NCBI GenBank assembly: GCA_032622095.1
Contig: CP136067.1
Location: 120,875,030-120,939,029 of the forward strand
Reading direction: 5' to 3'
From: Siphonodentalium dalli
Taxonomy: Eukaryota > Mollusca > Scaphopoda > Gadilida > Siphonodentaliidae
DNA length: 64,000 nt
Shown: positions 22,941 through 33,999 of the stretch, piece after piece
Position numbering within the stretch: position 1 is the stretch's first letter
How the letters are laid out: every line of letters starts with the position of its first letter
Translations under genes and position numbers: made by a program
Notes under the pieces: generated by a model
The model's input: only the letters and a program-made list of their open reading frames with translations
What the model was told of the DNA's origin: nothing
Databases searched by the model: none

Positions 22941-25900
22941 TTAGTCGATAGATTCTAACCGGATCAGATCCGTATACATTTTCCACAGTTTAAATGAATT
23001 TCGAAGAAGAAACATGGTAAATTGCTTAATATCATTTACGAGGTCCCGCATGGGTGGTGGAATGCAAGCAAGAAATATCATCAACTGATCTACGGGGCTC
23101 AAGTTGTCAATATATAAGAAACAAGGTATACCGAAGTCCTCTATGACATTGAACCATATTTCGATTCTTGTCTCGGCAAAGGCGGAACATAAGAGGATTG
23201 CATGTTCGATTTCGTTTTCAAAGAGTTTATGACATATCTGACACTTTCCGTGTACTGGGGACAAGGCCCGGGTAAGGATTTTGGCTATTTCTAGAAATTC
23301 AAGCTTATGTTGAGGATAGCTTCTACATGCTAGCCAAAGAGGTGAAATTGACAGTGAACTATGATTATTTGCGAATGGGACTAGGGCATGTTCATTGCGT
23401 AATCGTGTCTGCCATGACTGCTCGTTTGCTTGTTTGATTTATGTTACTATGAGGGATTTCCATGCCTCCTTGGATGGGAAGTGTCCTTCTTCTAGAAACG
23501 ATGTTAGATATGATGTGAGGTTATAGTTGTCTAGAATTTTAATGATTTCTGAAATAAACGATGCATTACAATTAGATTGTTGAAGGTGACTCTTAAGACG
23601 GAACATGAAAATCGTTTTCGATGTCTTTTCATGTGCCGTCCTGCAAAGAGACCCAAGCAGACTAAGTTTTCTCTTGTCGATAACTGCTGATAGAGGGCAT
23701 AGTCCAAGTAAGCCTTGTACCACATCTGTGCGCGCTCTATAAGGGAGTCCTTGAATTTGTTTTAAGCAAAACCTGTGAACTTTTTCTAACGAGTTTTCAT
23801 TTGTCAAAGATATGCCGCAAAGGAATTCAGACCCGTATAGGCCTTTGGGTAAAACTACAGTGTTGTACAAATTGTTTGAGCTGAGGGGTGTTATGCCACC
23901 GGCATACATACCAGCGTTACTTAACATGAGATACGTAGAGCGTATTTTGTTGCATATGTGGTCAGTCAGATGGTTGCCCATGTTAATGTTTTGTAATGGG
24001 ATTCCAAGGTGTGTGACCTGATCTGATACCGACACGGGTTCATCATTTACAATCCAAACTACTGTTTCTCGGGACTTTTGTAAGGAAGATGGTTCATTAA
24101 AAATGACTACTTTGCATTTATCCTGGTTGTATTTAAATCTTCATTTTTTACTGTATGAGTTGCATAGGTCACACAAAGTTTGGAGACCAGAAGAAGTTAG
24201 AGACAAGAGAGTCATATCGTCGGCTTGAGTTGGCGATGCGCAACACGCAGAATCGACGCGCAAACCATGGTGACTGTTTTCAAGTTGGAAAATTAGTTCA
24301 TCGATGAAGATCATGTAAAATAAGGGGGCGAGTATACTTCCTTGACGTGTTCCCTGTTGTATATCGACGTATCGCGAAATCGAACCATTAAATTGAACAG
24401 AGCATTTTATTCCACTTAACAGAGAACTGATTATATGCCATATTTTACCAGTGAATCCACGTTGATAGAGTTTGAGCAGGAGACCGTGAATCCAAACTGT
24501 GTCAAATGCTTTACGGACATCTAAAAAACAAGCAAACAGTGGGCTGTGATTTTCGGCCGTGAAGGCGATACTTTCCTGGATTATGAAGGACGACGCGAGG
24601 CAGCTAACCCCTTTTTGAAATCCATGTTGCAGTGGGTGTACTTTGATGAGATCTGTTGAAAAGTTTTCAAGACGGTTCAAAATAATTTTCTCAAATATTT
24701 TATATAAAACAGGGAGCAATGTGATAGCACGATAATTATCAAATTGTTTTTTGGATTTATTGCCGCCTTTGAAGAGCGCTACCATAAGGCCTATTTTGGC
24801 TCGTGCTGGGACGTGGTTGAGTTCAACCATCTTGGACATCAATGTTGCAACTGAGCTCTGCGGGAGCTCTCCACCATAAATGATATGTTCATAACATAAG
24901 GTGTCTAAACCAGGCGCCTTGCCTTTCTTGGCATTTTGCAGTACATATTTTACTTCATCAATAGACACATTGAAACATAAATCTGCATCAATGTCGCTAT
25001 ACCCGTGCGACGAGCGAATGTTCTCAATTTCCGCGTTAACATATGAAAAGTGTTTTTCGTCAAAATCGTTAGATTGTAATGGGGAATAGAGGTTCTCATA
25101 ATAAGATGACCAAGCTTCAATTACCGCCTGTGGGTCTCTAAGTGTGGAACCGTTTACTTCAAATAAACAGTTTGATGCGGTTTGCCGTTGAACTTTCCTT
25201 TTGTTGAAAGCCATAAAAAGCTGTTTATGTCAAGTTCGGCCATTTTGTCTAGCTTGTCATCCATTTCTTGGAGATAGAGCTCGTTCGATTTGCGGAATTG
25301 TGCACGAAATAGACATTTTGCGTCTTTGTATGCTCTATATGCAATGTGTGATTCCTCCCGTGGTCTCCCGGCAGATATCCACACTTGTCGCATTGATGCC
25401 ATATTATGATGCAGTTCTTTTAAGGTATCATTCCAAAAAGGTCTGAGGTGGCGATTGAAACTCCTAGACGGTATGACTTGTTGTGTGGCATTTCTTATGA
25501 CTGACACAATCTCGTCATAGTAGCTGTCAAGCTGATCTACGGTTTGAATGCATCGATCAGGTAAGTTGAAATTTATAAATGATTGGTATGCGTTGATCAA
25601 TACAGGGGATGCACTAATGTGTTTACAATTTACTTTATTGTTTGCGGCAGGTGTTTTATTGGGGCATGAAATTGTGTCATAACACATTTGTGCAAAGAGT
25701 GGGCGATGATTCGACACATTATTTTCTGAGTCATCTACGACCTCGAAGCGACCAATACTGTGAAGTTCTGATGTGGGTATGATGATATGGTCGATTATAG
25801 TTCCTGGACCCCCATTGGCAGGAATAAACGTTGACATGAGACCTTTACATAATGGCGAGCAATGGATAGTCGCGAGTTTGCACTTTCTCATAAATCGCGA

Positions 25901-26406
25901 CAATATTTTATTCCTTCCCCCCGATTTATCAGGATTCCCATTGAAATCACCCATCAGAACGATATGACCCAGTGAGCTGAATGTGGAGAAGATATCGTTC
26001 AGTTTCTGGACGTATTCCTGGTAAAATTTTATGGTATAATTTGTGGAAGGTAGGTATACCTGGAAGATGTACAAAAACACGCCAGATTCTAATTGTATTT
26101 GTATTCCACAGACTCTATCGTCATTCAGTTCAAGAACTGTTATACGCTCGCTTAGTGTCTTTTTCCACATGAGACATATACCACCTTTGTATCTCCCCCT
26201 CTGCATCGGGAGGCGTTGCGAGGAATCACAGACTGCGTTGTACTCGTACGAAGAGCTGACGGTATCGAGAAAGTGAACATTATGTGCATGTAACCAGTGC
26301 TCAGATATTCCACATATATCGATGTCGATCGAATTCACTTAGCAACTTGTTCAAATAAAGGCTACTAGATAATATGCCAGTACAATTCCAAGTAAGTAAA
26401 TTTAAC

Positions 26407-26410
<4 letters not shown>
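22941..26410 (-). pseudogene. LINE ORF2: endonuclease-reverse transcriptase, four lesions
   Basis: Reading starts at MLNLLTWNCTGI (26409). A one-base insertion near 26331 shifts into SIDIDICGISEHWL, which holds the catalytic Glu. Further APE endonuclease motifs are VLMGDFNGN, IIDHII and VSNHRPLF (GDFN and SNH). A second frameshift near 25190-25214 leads into the RT: KAPGLD, ACFLDVRKAFDTVW (motif A, two Asp), QQGTRQGSILAPLFY (motif B) and TQADDMTLLS (motif C). At about 24139 a TGA replaces a probable TGG (reading KK-stop-RFKYNQDKC), and at about 23439 a TAA follows SLIVT. The end carries CQIC..H....C, a CX2CX9HX4C motif (23243-23187). It would copy its own RNA at a nicked target. All catalytic motifs persist, so the lesions look recent. 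Confidence 0.9.

Positions 26411-26446
<36 letters not shown>
26407..26446. repeat. (TA)n microsatellite between LINE ORF1 and ORF2
   Basis: A pure TA run immediately upstream of the first ORF2 methionine. It lies inside the element body, so it either belongs to the element or expanded after insertion. Confidence 0.9.
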
Positions 26447-26448
<2 letters not shown>

Positions 26449-26548
26449 GTTTTCAAAAAGACATCAATGAGATAAAATGTGTGTTCACACAAAAATCTAT
26501 CGTACGAAAACCCATATGAATATCTATATATATATAGACACAGATAAC

Positions 26549-27295
26549 CTATGGCACGTGTTGTTGTTGTTGTTGTCTAGATATGAAGATATCATATGGT
26601 ACCCAGTCAGTGCAAATTGTAGATTTGGGCCAGAAATTAGGCATTTTGCAGAATTCGGCGTCGTTAGATTGGACATTGATCCGAGCTGTTCGAGTTCCGT
26701 CATTCCTCAGTTTTAAGAGCCGTACTATGGTGTATTTTACTTTGTTGTCAAACAAGAGGTTCGCTATTTCCTCTGCAGTGACGTACCCTGGAATGTTTGC
26801 CAAGAATAGCCTGGATGTTTTTATGGGGTGTTGGTTGCGTGAGCGGTAAATGTCCGGATCGCCGCCATGCCTGTCTGCTGTGTGCTCAGATCGGCGAGTT
26901 CGGTAACTATCTCGCGGAGATTGAGATTCGTGATGAATAGAGTTATTCCTCTTCTGTTGTGGTGAATTCTCGATGTCATCGCTTGATATTTCACTGTACA
27001 TTTGTGTGTGCGGGGAAGAATGTGAATGTGAATGTGCTTTGCTCTCGTTTTGTCGAAAGCTGTTTCTCATCTCTTCTCGCAATTCATCAAGTACAGTGTA
27101 TATACTTTCATATTCATCGTTATTACAGGCGGCATTGACGTGAGAATCATCATGTTCATCTCCATTATCACTATATGGATTGTTAAGGTTGAGACAAATG
27201 TTGTCTACGTGTTCTTTAAGTGCGCAGTGTAGATCGTCTCTAAATCCATCCAGATTTTCACATAAACAACGTCCAAAGTCGATTATTGGGGACAT
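26549..27295 (-). CDS. LINE ORF1: RNA-binding-like protein with C-terminal RRM-like region
   Basis: The frame opens at 27337, but Met15 (27295) is the better start because upstream sequence belongs to the 204-bp tandem repeat. Numbering from the upstream Met gives 262 residues. There is an acidic, Asn/Asp-rich N-terminal half, a low-complexity Ser/His/Arg segment (about 101-165), and an RRM-like fold (about 174-247: SRLFLANIPGYVTAEEIANL and RLLKLRNDGTRTARINVQS). A DWVPYD motif follows, then a short Gln run from CAA repeats (255-259). Such ORF1 proteins coat the element's RNA. No CCHC knuckle is visible. The frame is intact although ORF2 is broken. Confidence 0.75.
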   Translation of the reverse strand: MSPIIDFGRCLCENLDGFRDDLHCALKEHVDNICLNLNNPYSDNGDEHDDSHVNAACNNDEYESIYTVLDELREEMRNSFRQNESKAHSHSHSSPHTQMYSEISSDDIENSPQQKRNNSIHHESQSPRDSYRTRRSEHTADRHGGDPDIYRSRNQHPIKTSRLFLANIPGYVTAEEIANLLFDNKVKYTIVRLLKLRNDGTRTARINVQSNDAEFCKMPNFWPKSTICTDWVPYDIFISRQQQQQHVP

Positions 27296-27309
27296 GACAA
27301 TCTGCGGAA

Positions 27310-27720
27310 TGGGATGGAATATGGAATAGAACGACAATCTGCCGAACAGAATTTCAAATTGCGTGGAACGGCCGATATCTCGAGGGATACAGGGCGTAGG
27401 GCGCTCATGTTGGTGTCTAACGAAAGGCCCACATTCGCCCTATCCACACATATTAACCCCGCCACTGACCGGACACCAGAAGTTGCATTATTTGATCGAA
27501 AACTGACCTAACATGGGGTGAAATTTGGGATAGCATGGCAATCTGCGGAACAGAATTTCAAATTGCGTGGAACGGCCGATATCTCGAGGAATACAGGGCG
27601 TAGGGCGCTCATTTTGGTGTCTAACGAAAGGCCGATATTCGCCCTATCCACACATATTAACCCCGCCACTGAACGGACACCGGAAGTTGCATTATTCGGT
27701 CGAAAACTGACCTAACATAA
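27310..27720. repeat. Two tandem 204-bp units at the LINE 5' side
   Basis: The string ATCTGC(C/G)GAACAGAATTTCAA recurs 204 bases apart (27335 and 27539), as do GGCCGATATCTCGAGG and AAAACTGACCTAACAT. The two units are about 95% alike. The units are open on the plus strand across 65 codons because 204 is a multiple of three, but nothing suggests coding. Abutting ORF1 fits a tandem promoter/5' UTR of the LINE (inference). Confidence 0.75.
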
Positions 27721-28740
27721 AATGCCACAAACACGAAAAACTGCGTTCGACATTAATGTTTAGAATTTAGATTTCTCGACGAATACGCTAGCAAACACCA
27801 AGTTTTAGGTATCAAATAACGCAGTGGAATACTGTGCACTCGTTTTTATCTACAATATGGCTGTTTTAGTGCGAAAACTGTAATAGCGAAACGCAAACAA
27901 GCGCCGATAAAACAGCTAAAAATAGACTCGATGTTTACATTTACACGATCGATTTCAGCTGGTATATTCAATATAATGGGGCGTATAGTATATCAAAATG
28001 TAGGATTAGACACAGGGAATGTATTTTTTTCCAAATGGGTCCACCACGCGGTGAAATTGTTGCAGAAATTCGCTCCAAAATATTCGCACTTCAGTTGTGA
28101 CTAAAAGCCCAGATGCCGGAGCCCGGCGACTAAAAGCCAAGTTACAAAATAGATTAACTGGTTTGAACGCATGAATATGTCAATGGTCAGACTGTTGGAA
28201 ATAATACACAATTTTTTTTTTATAGACTTATATAAACACTTACGTGTGAAACTCGAATTTTAATTAAATCCATGATTGTGTAGTCTCTCGTATATCACGA
28301 ACACTGCGCGCACACATTTTATTGGAATACATGCCATCTTTGCCTTGTGTTTTGTTTAGTTTAGTTTTTTTGGCGACCAAAGATGAGATGTGTTCGCACC
28401 ACACTGTGCTAAGGCCAATGAAATCACTGAATTTCAGATTATCAGCTTAACCGCATTATTTCATTAGTATCTGAAGCAAATTAATGAACACCATAAACAA
28501 TAGAAAATTAACACAGCTCTTCGTGCGGGATAATCTTTAAAGCCAGTGACACCTCAGTCATCCTGACAGACTGTACAAACATAATGATAATGGGGCATTA
28601 TGCATCATGAATATTTTTGTTAATTGGAATTGTCAAATCTAACATGCATGTTGTGGCTTCTAAGTAAACAAATTACCAGTTTTTTTAAATGGAGGCATGA
28701 TGTTAAAGGACTCTTAGTTGCAATTAAGACCCTCGCAATA
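27721..28740. other. Intergenic; no gene recognised
   Basis: AT-rich, only short open stretches, no repeat to the rest of the window that I could see. The segmental-duplication homology interrupted at 22498 does not resume here. Confidence 0.55.
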
Positions 28741-28919
28741 AATGCTTCAACAAACGCTCTTTATTGACTACCCTATACATGTTCTATGTATACTATAGGG
28801 CGACTGTATATACACAGACGGTATAGATAACTTTTAAGAGTGTTAACAATATTTTATTAGAACGAAAAAACAGAACGTCACATTTACAATGTATACATAG
28901 AAAAATAACAAATAGTTCA

Positions 28920-28946
28920 AATATATATATATGTGTGTGTGTATAG

Positions 28947-29012
<66 letters not shown>

Positions 29013-29030
29013 CTATATATATATATATAT
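28920..29030. repeat. Long (TA)n microsatellite
   Basis: TA run with GTGTGT and AGC interruptions, directly preceding the repeated sequence that begins GGGTATATATGTACCACTGT. A second TA run precedes the sister copy at 62953. Confidence 0.95.
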
Positions 29031-30659
29031 GGGTATATATGTACCACTGTCGTTTCTGACGTTGCTTATCTCATAAACTATTATGTGTTATCTCTTTCAG
29101 ATATCCTTTGTAAATATGTTATACATGTATGTAATATTTTGTGTGTGTTAATCTTCGATATCGGAGGATAATTAAAGAATATATATACCCTCGAATGATC
29201 CCGGCCGTTGCTAACAAATATGCATGCGGAGTATTGTAGTTGTAGTGCGACTATATTATATACTTGATACATGAAGTCCGGGAGCTAATAGGGGTACCCT
29301 TGCACCCCCCTGGGACTTAACTTCACCCCACTCATTTTGTTCCTTATTATGTCCTTCAACTTTTAAGCAATGTTAACAAGAAAAAAAAGTGGCCTTTTAG
29401 ACTCCAGACAAGATGGCGTCCATCATGGCCGCCGTTTTTCAGACCAGACCCTAAGTCAGTTTTATGCAAATTATAGCGGAAAATCTAGTAAAATGTGTAC
29501 AATTGTATATATTATCGTGAAGCTAAGACATAATGACACTTTTTTGGCCCAAAATCGAAACTCACCATCCAAGATGGCCGCCAAAATGGCCGCCGGAAGT
29601 TTGAAAATATGACATTTTTTCACAAATATCTTGTCGATCAATTCATGCTGTTTGGAACTGGTTGAGTAATATGACTTAATTTGTGTTTTGTATATTAACT
29701 GATCATTGGAGCAATTAAATATGCAATTAATGGGGTCCTAGCCCCTTCCAATCCCTCAAAAATTCGATTTTACAGAACGCGGTACAAAATTTTACAAACA
29801 ATCACAATTGGGATTCTAGTCATATTTCAACAAGAAATGAAAAGAACATTGTAATGTAAGTGAGGCATATCATTACCTATGAATATTCCAACTCTCTGGA
29901 ACCAAAATCTTACCTTGGCTCAAAATGGCTGCGAAAATGGCCTCCAAAATATGGAACATGGTAAATATTGCTCCAGGGTGTCCTGCAATCGCTTACAAGT
30001 TGTGGCTGATGTATACAATTGGCTAATCTGTATTCTATACATTGCATACTAACATGTCTGATGCACCATGGATCATTTTTACTATTGTCACCACTGACAT
30101 CACCAGAAATATTGGATTTTCTCTCACAAACTTGACATAAATATCGGCAAAAATTAACTTTTCAGGGTTCGACCATTTGTTCAAGTAAAATGCAACTATC
30201 TTTGGTATCAAAGGTGTTTATTGTTTTGGTCTATCTTAAATGTGTAACACTACGGTGTTTGTAGACTAAATTGCTCAAGATGGTTTCCAAAATGGCAACA
30301 AAATTTGTAAAAAGTTAAAAGTTAACATATCCCGAACATTATTCTCTGCGTTATGCGAAAAAGATAGCAAATTGTGACTCACTTGGTTATTGTACGTGTT
30401 AGTTAATTAACTGACATCTACGTTCTATTATGTTTGTCCCAGTTCCGTATGGGGCATGACAAATTCATTTTAAAGTTGCAGTATGGAATTTTGCGGAGAA
30501 CCTCTTTTGTGATTCTGGCCATATTATTGAAAGGAAATGGGCAGAACTTTGACAGACGGAACTGAGAAGAACCATGATATGTGGGTATTCTGGCCATTAT
30601 AAAAATTTATCAACTGGATGCAGGGTGGAAGCCAAGATGGCAGCCAGGGAGTTACTCTA

Positions 30660-31320
30660 TGATCATATATGAGGATAATAGGTATACAGGGAGTTATTGT
30701 ATGGTCATGAATGATGTGTGGGTATATAGGGAGTGCCCTGTTGGTAACGGTGGGATGTATATTTATATATGTTGTGGATGTGTTATCATTGGTGGCGTAT
30801 GGGGAGTAGATGTATGATCATGGGTGGCGTGTATGAGTATGGCAAGTATGGAACTTATGAGTGGTCGTATGTGCGGGTATTGGTATATCTGGAAGGGCTC
30901 ACCATTGGTGAAGTGCAGCTGTATACCTGGATTGACTCTATGGTCATGGGTATGGCGACTAGGTATACATGTAGTGGCTGTATGGTCCATGGTGAGGTGA
31001 TAATGTATACAATGAGTGACATTATGATTGTGAATGTAGTGAATATGTATACATAGAGTCACTTTATGGCCATGTGTCGGGTGTAGGTGTATACCTGGTG
31101 TTCATGCATGGTGACTCGTGGCTGTATCGTCATTTGTGGTATGTACGGGTATAACCAAGTATGGATGTATGATCAGGTGTACGTGTATAAAGTGGGTGAC
31201 TATGTTGTCATTTGTGTGGTGTTTATGTACATATGGAGTGACTGGGGTACTGAGTGGGTTGTAGATGTGTACCTTGGGTGGCTATCGCTTTCCACAATAA
31301 CTCAAGGATATGTTAATCAA
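30660..31320 (+). repeat. Foldback inner left arm: ~60-100-bp minisatellite
   Basis: Irregular reiteration of TATGGTCATG(G/T)GTG(T/G) and GTATAC-AG-GAGTGACT motifs. Short open frames here are repeat artefacts. Confidence 0.75.
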
Positions 31321-31499
31321 TAGAGAGGTCATGCCATGCCAGAGAGTCATATCGTGGAAAGCGATAGGCACCCATTATCACATAGTCATTACATATATAC
31401 ATGATCGATTCCTCTCGCCCGTGCAACGACTTTTCGCCTCTGAGGCCCGACTCACGAATCTCACTCCCCGACGGGAGATAAACACCACAGACATAACAA

Positions 31500-33060
31500 T
31501 ATAGTGACCCAACGTATACATGTACACCTGACCCATGACCATGCGTCACAATGCATGCGCACCGAGTAAACTTCTAAACATGACCCATAACCATGTAGTC
31601 ACTCATTGTATACCCATTCATCCCACCATTGGCCATAAGGTCATCCCCTGTATACCTATTCTCCAAACGCATGGTCAAATACACAATCAATAAAGTCACT
31701 CCGGTATACATATGGGCCTCACCAATGGCCATATAACCACTCGCTTCATACACATACCATCACCCATGTCACCTGGTATACTGCTTCACCTTACCTATGG
31801 CCATATAGTCACGCCTTTTTAAAACATTCATACATGATCATGGTCAATCCATGTATACATATTCACCTCAACATTGGCCATGTCACTCCCTGTATCCCTA
31901 TTTGTCACACCATAGCCGAACAGCCACTCAATATATACTAATACACCACAGCCATGTCAGTATAGTCACTCCATGTATGCATATGCACCTCATCCATGGC
32001 CATATAGCCACTCGCTATATACACATATCCCTCGCCCATGACAATAAAGCAACACGTGTGTATATTGGTATAACCTACACATGACCATACTGCCACGAGT
32101 CACCAAACAGGAATACCAGGTATACTCATACGCCTGACACATGACCATTTAGTCACCCCCTGTATATATGTTCATTACATTTATGATCATACAGTCACTA
32201 CTAGTATACATATATGTACTCATCTCACCATTAACCATACAGTCACTACCTGTATACCCATTCGACACACATAGTCATATAACCACTCGATATACATATG
32301 CAGACCACCCTAGACCATAGATTCACTCCAGGTATACATGTAAACCTCACTAATGGCCATTCAGCCCTTCCAGATATACAAAAAAACCCGCACACACGAC
32401 CACTCTATCCATATTTGCATATACACCTCACACATGGCAATTCACTGTATAATCATACACGCCATCCATGATAATACAGCTAAGCTCTATACACCCACCA
32501 ATGATAATACATCCACGAGATATATTTATATACATCCCACCCGTTACCACACGGATACTTCCTATATACCAACACGCTCGATAATGTCCACCCAGCTTAC
32601 TCCAGATATTCATATGCAATCATGACCGTACCGTCATTCCATGTATACCTATACACATTACCCGTAACCATAAAATCACTTCCTATTTATCCCCACAGCC
32701 CATCCATGATCATACAGACAACACATGTACATCCCACCCATGACCTTACAGTCACTCCATATATACATAATCAACACATAGATGACCATGTAGCTATATC
32801 CATACACCACACCAATGACCATGCAGACACACCTGGTGCACCCGTACTGGATATACACAATCATACACCATACAGTCACTCCGTGCATACCGATTCACCT
32901 CACACCTGACCATGACCTCTCCCTGTATACCTAGATGCATCTTCCCATGGACAACCCACTCATAACCATATAGTCACTCATTGTATCAGTCATGACATAC
33001 AATAACTCCCTGCATACCTATTCACCTCACACGTGATCATAGAGTAACTCCCTGGCTACG
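31500..33060 (-). repeat. Foldback inner right arm: inverted minisatellite
   Basis: The same motifs on the opposite strand (CATGACCATACAGTCACTCC, TGTATACATATTCACC). It is more than twice as long as the left inner arm, so unit number differs between the arms. Confidence 0.8.
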
Positions 33061-33999
33061 ATCTTGGCATCCACACTGTATCCTGTTGACATTTGTTTTT
33101 ATCATAATGGACCAGAATAGCCAAAGATTATGGTCCATCTCAGTTCTGTCTCAAAGTACTGCCCATTTCCTTTCAATAAATATGGCCAAAATCACAAAAG
33201 AGGTTCTCGGCAAAATTACATACTTTAAAATGAATTTGTCATGCCCCATACGGAACTGGGACAACCAGAATAGAACATGTAGTTAAATTAACTAACACGT
33301 ATAACAACCAAGTGAGTCACAATTTGCTACCTTTTAGGATAATGCAGATAATGTTCGGGATATATGTACAAAAAAAATAAACATTTTACAAATTTGGTTG
33401 CCATTCTGGAAGCCATCTTGAGCAATTTGGTCTATAAACACCGTAATGTGACTCATTTAAGATAGACCAATCAATAAAACACCTTTCAATCCAAAGATAG
33501 TTATATTTTACCTGAAAAAATGGTCCAAACCTGAAAAGTGAATTTTTTCCAATATTTATGTCAAGTTTTTTTAGAGAAAAGTCCAATATTTTTGACGATG
33601 TCAGTGATGACAATAGTAACAATTAACTATGGTGCATCAGACATGTTAGTATTCAATGTATATAATGCAGAATAGCCAATTTTATACATCAACCACAACT
33701 TGTAAGCGATTGCAGGACACGCTGGTGTAATATTGACCATTTTCCATATTTTGGCGGCCATATTGGCAGCCATTTTGAGCCAAAGTAAGAATTTTGGTTC
33801 CAGTGATTTGGAATATTCATAGGTAATGATATGCCTCACTTACATTACAAAGTTCTGTTCATTTCTTGAAGGACATAATAAGGAACAACATGAGTTGGGT
33901 GAAGTTAAGTCCCAGGGGGGGGGGGTGCAATGGTACCCCTATTAGCTCCCGGACTATTGCGGCTTATAGGATGATCGTGTACATCATTCACTGAATGAT

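Larger units (their letters stand above)
22557..27310 (-). mobile_element. Nearly full-length APE-type non-LTR retrotransposon (LINE-1 of this window)
   Basis: In minus-strand order there is a pair of 204-bp tandem repeats (27310-27720, possible 5' UTR), ORF1 (27295-26549), a TA microsatellite, and ORF2 with endonuclease, reverse transcriptase and C-terminal Cys/His motif (26410-22941). A ~380-bp 3' UTR follows, ending in a TA tract. The body is inactivated in this copy by two frameshifts and two stops in ORF2. The locus without the insertion is preserved at 41080-41100. Clade not assigned. Confidence 0.9.
29031..33955. mobile_element. ~4.7-kb foldback element with minisatellite arms (copy B)
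   Basis: The left arm (from 29275, AGTCCGGGAGCTAATAGGGG) and right arm (ending 33955, its reverse complement) can be followed inward to a centre near 31340. The centre is CTATCGCTTTCCACA (31277) mirrored by TGTGGAAAGCGATAG (31353). The outer arms are unique sequence (29275-30660; 33060-33955, which lacks about 480 bases of the left). The inner arms are the TGACTGTATGGTCATG-type minisatellite in opposite orientations. No transposase reading was found. The left arm plus a 240-bp leader from the TA run is repeated at 62953-64000 with about five differences per kilobase. Confidence 0.85.

Noticed and set aside
31087-31323. Open frames in the foldback minisatellite (VWMYDQVYVYK-type)
   Set aside because: Low-complexity translation of a tandem repeat, with similar frames on both strands and no conservation between arms.
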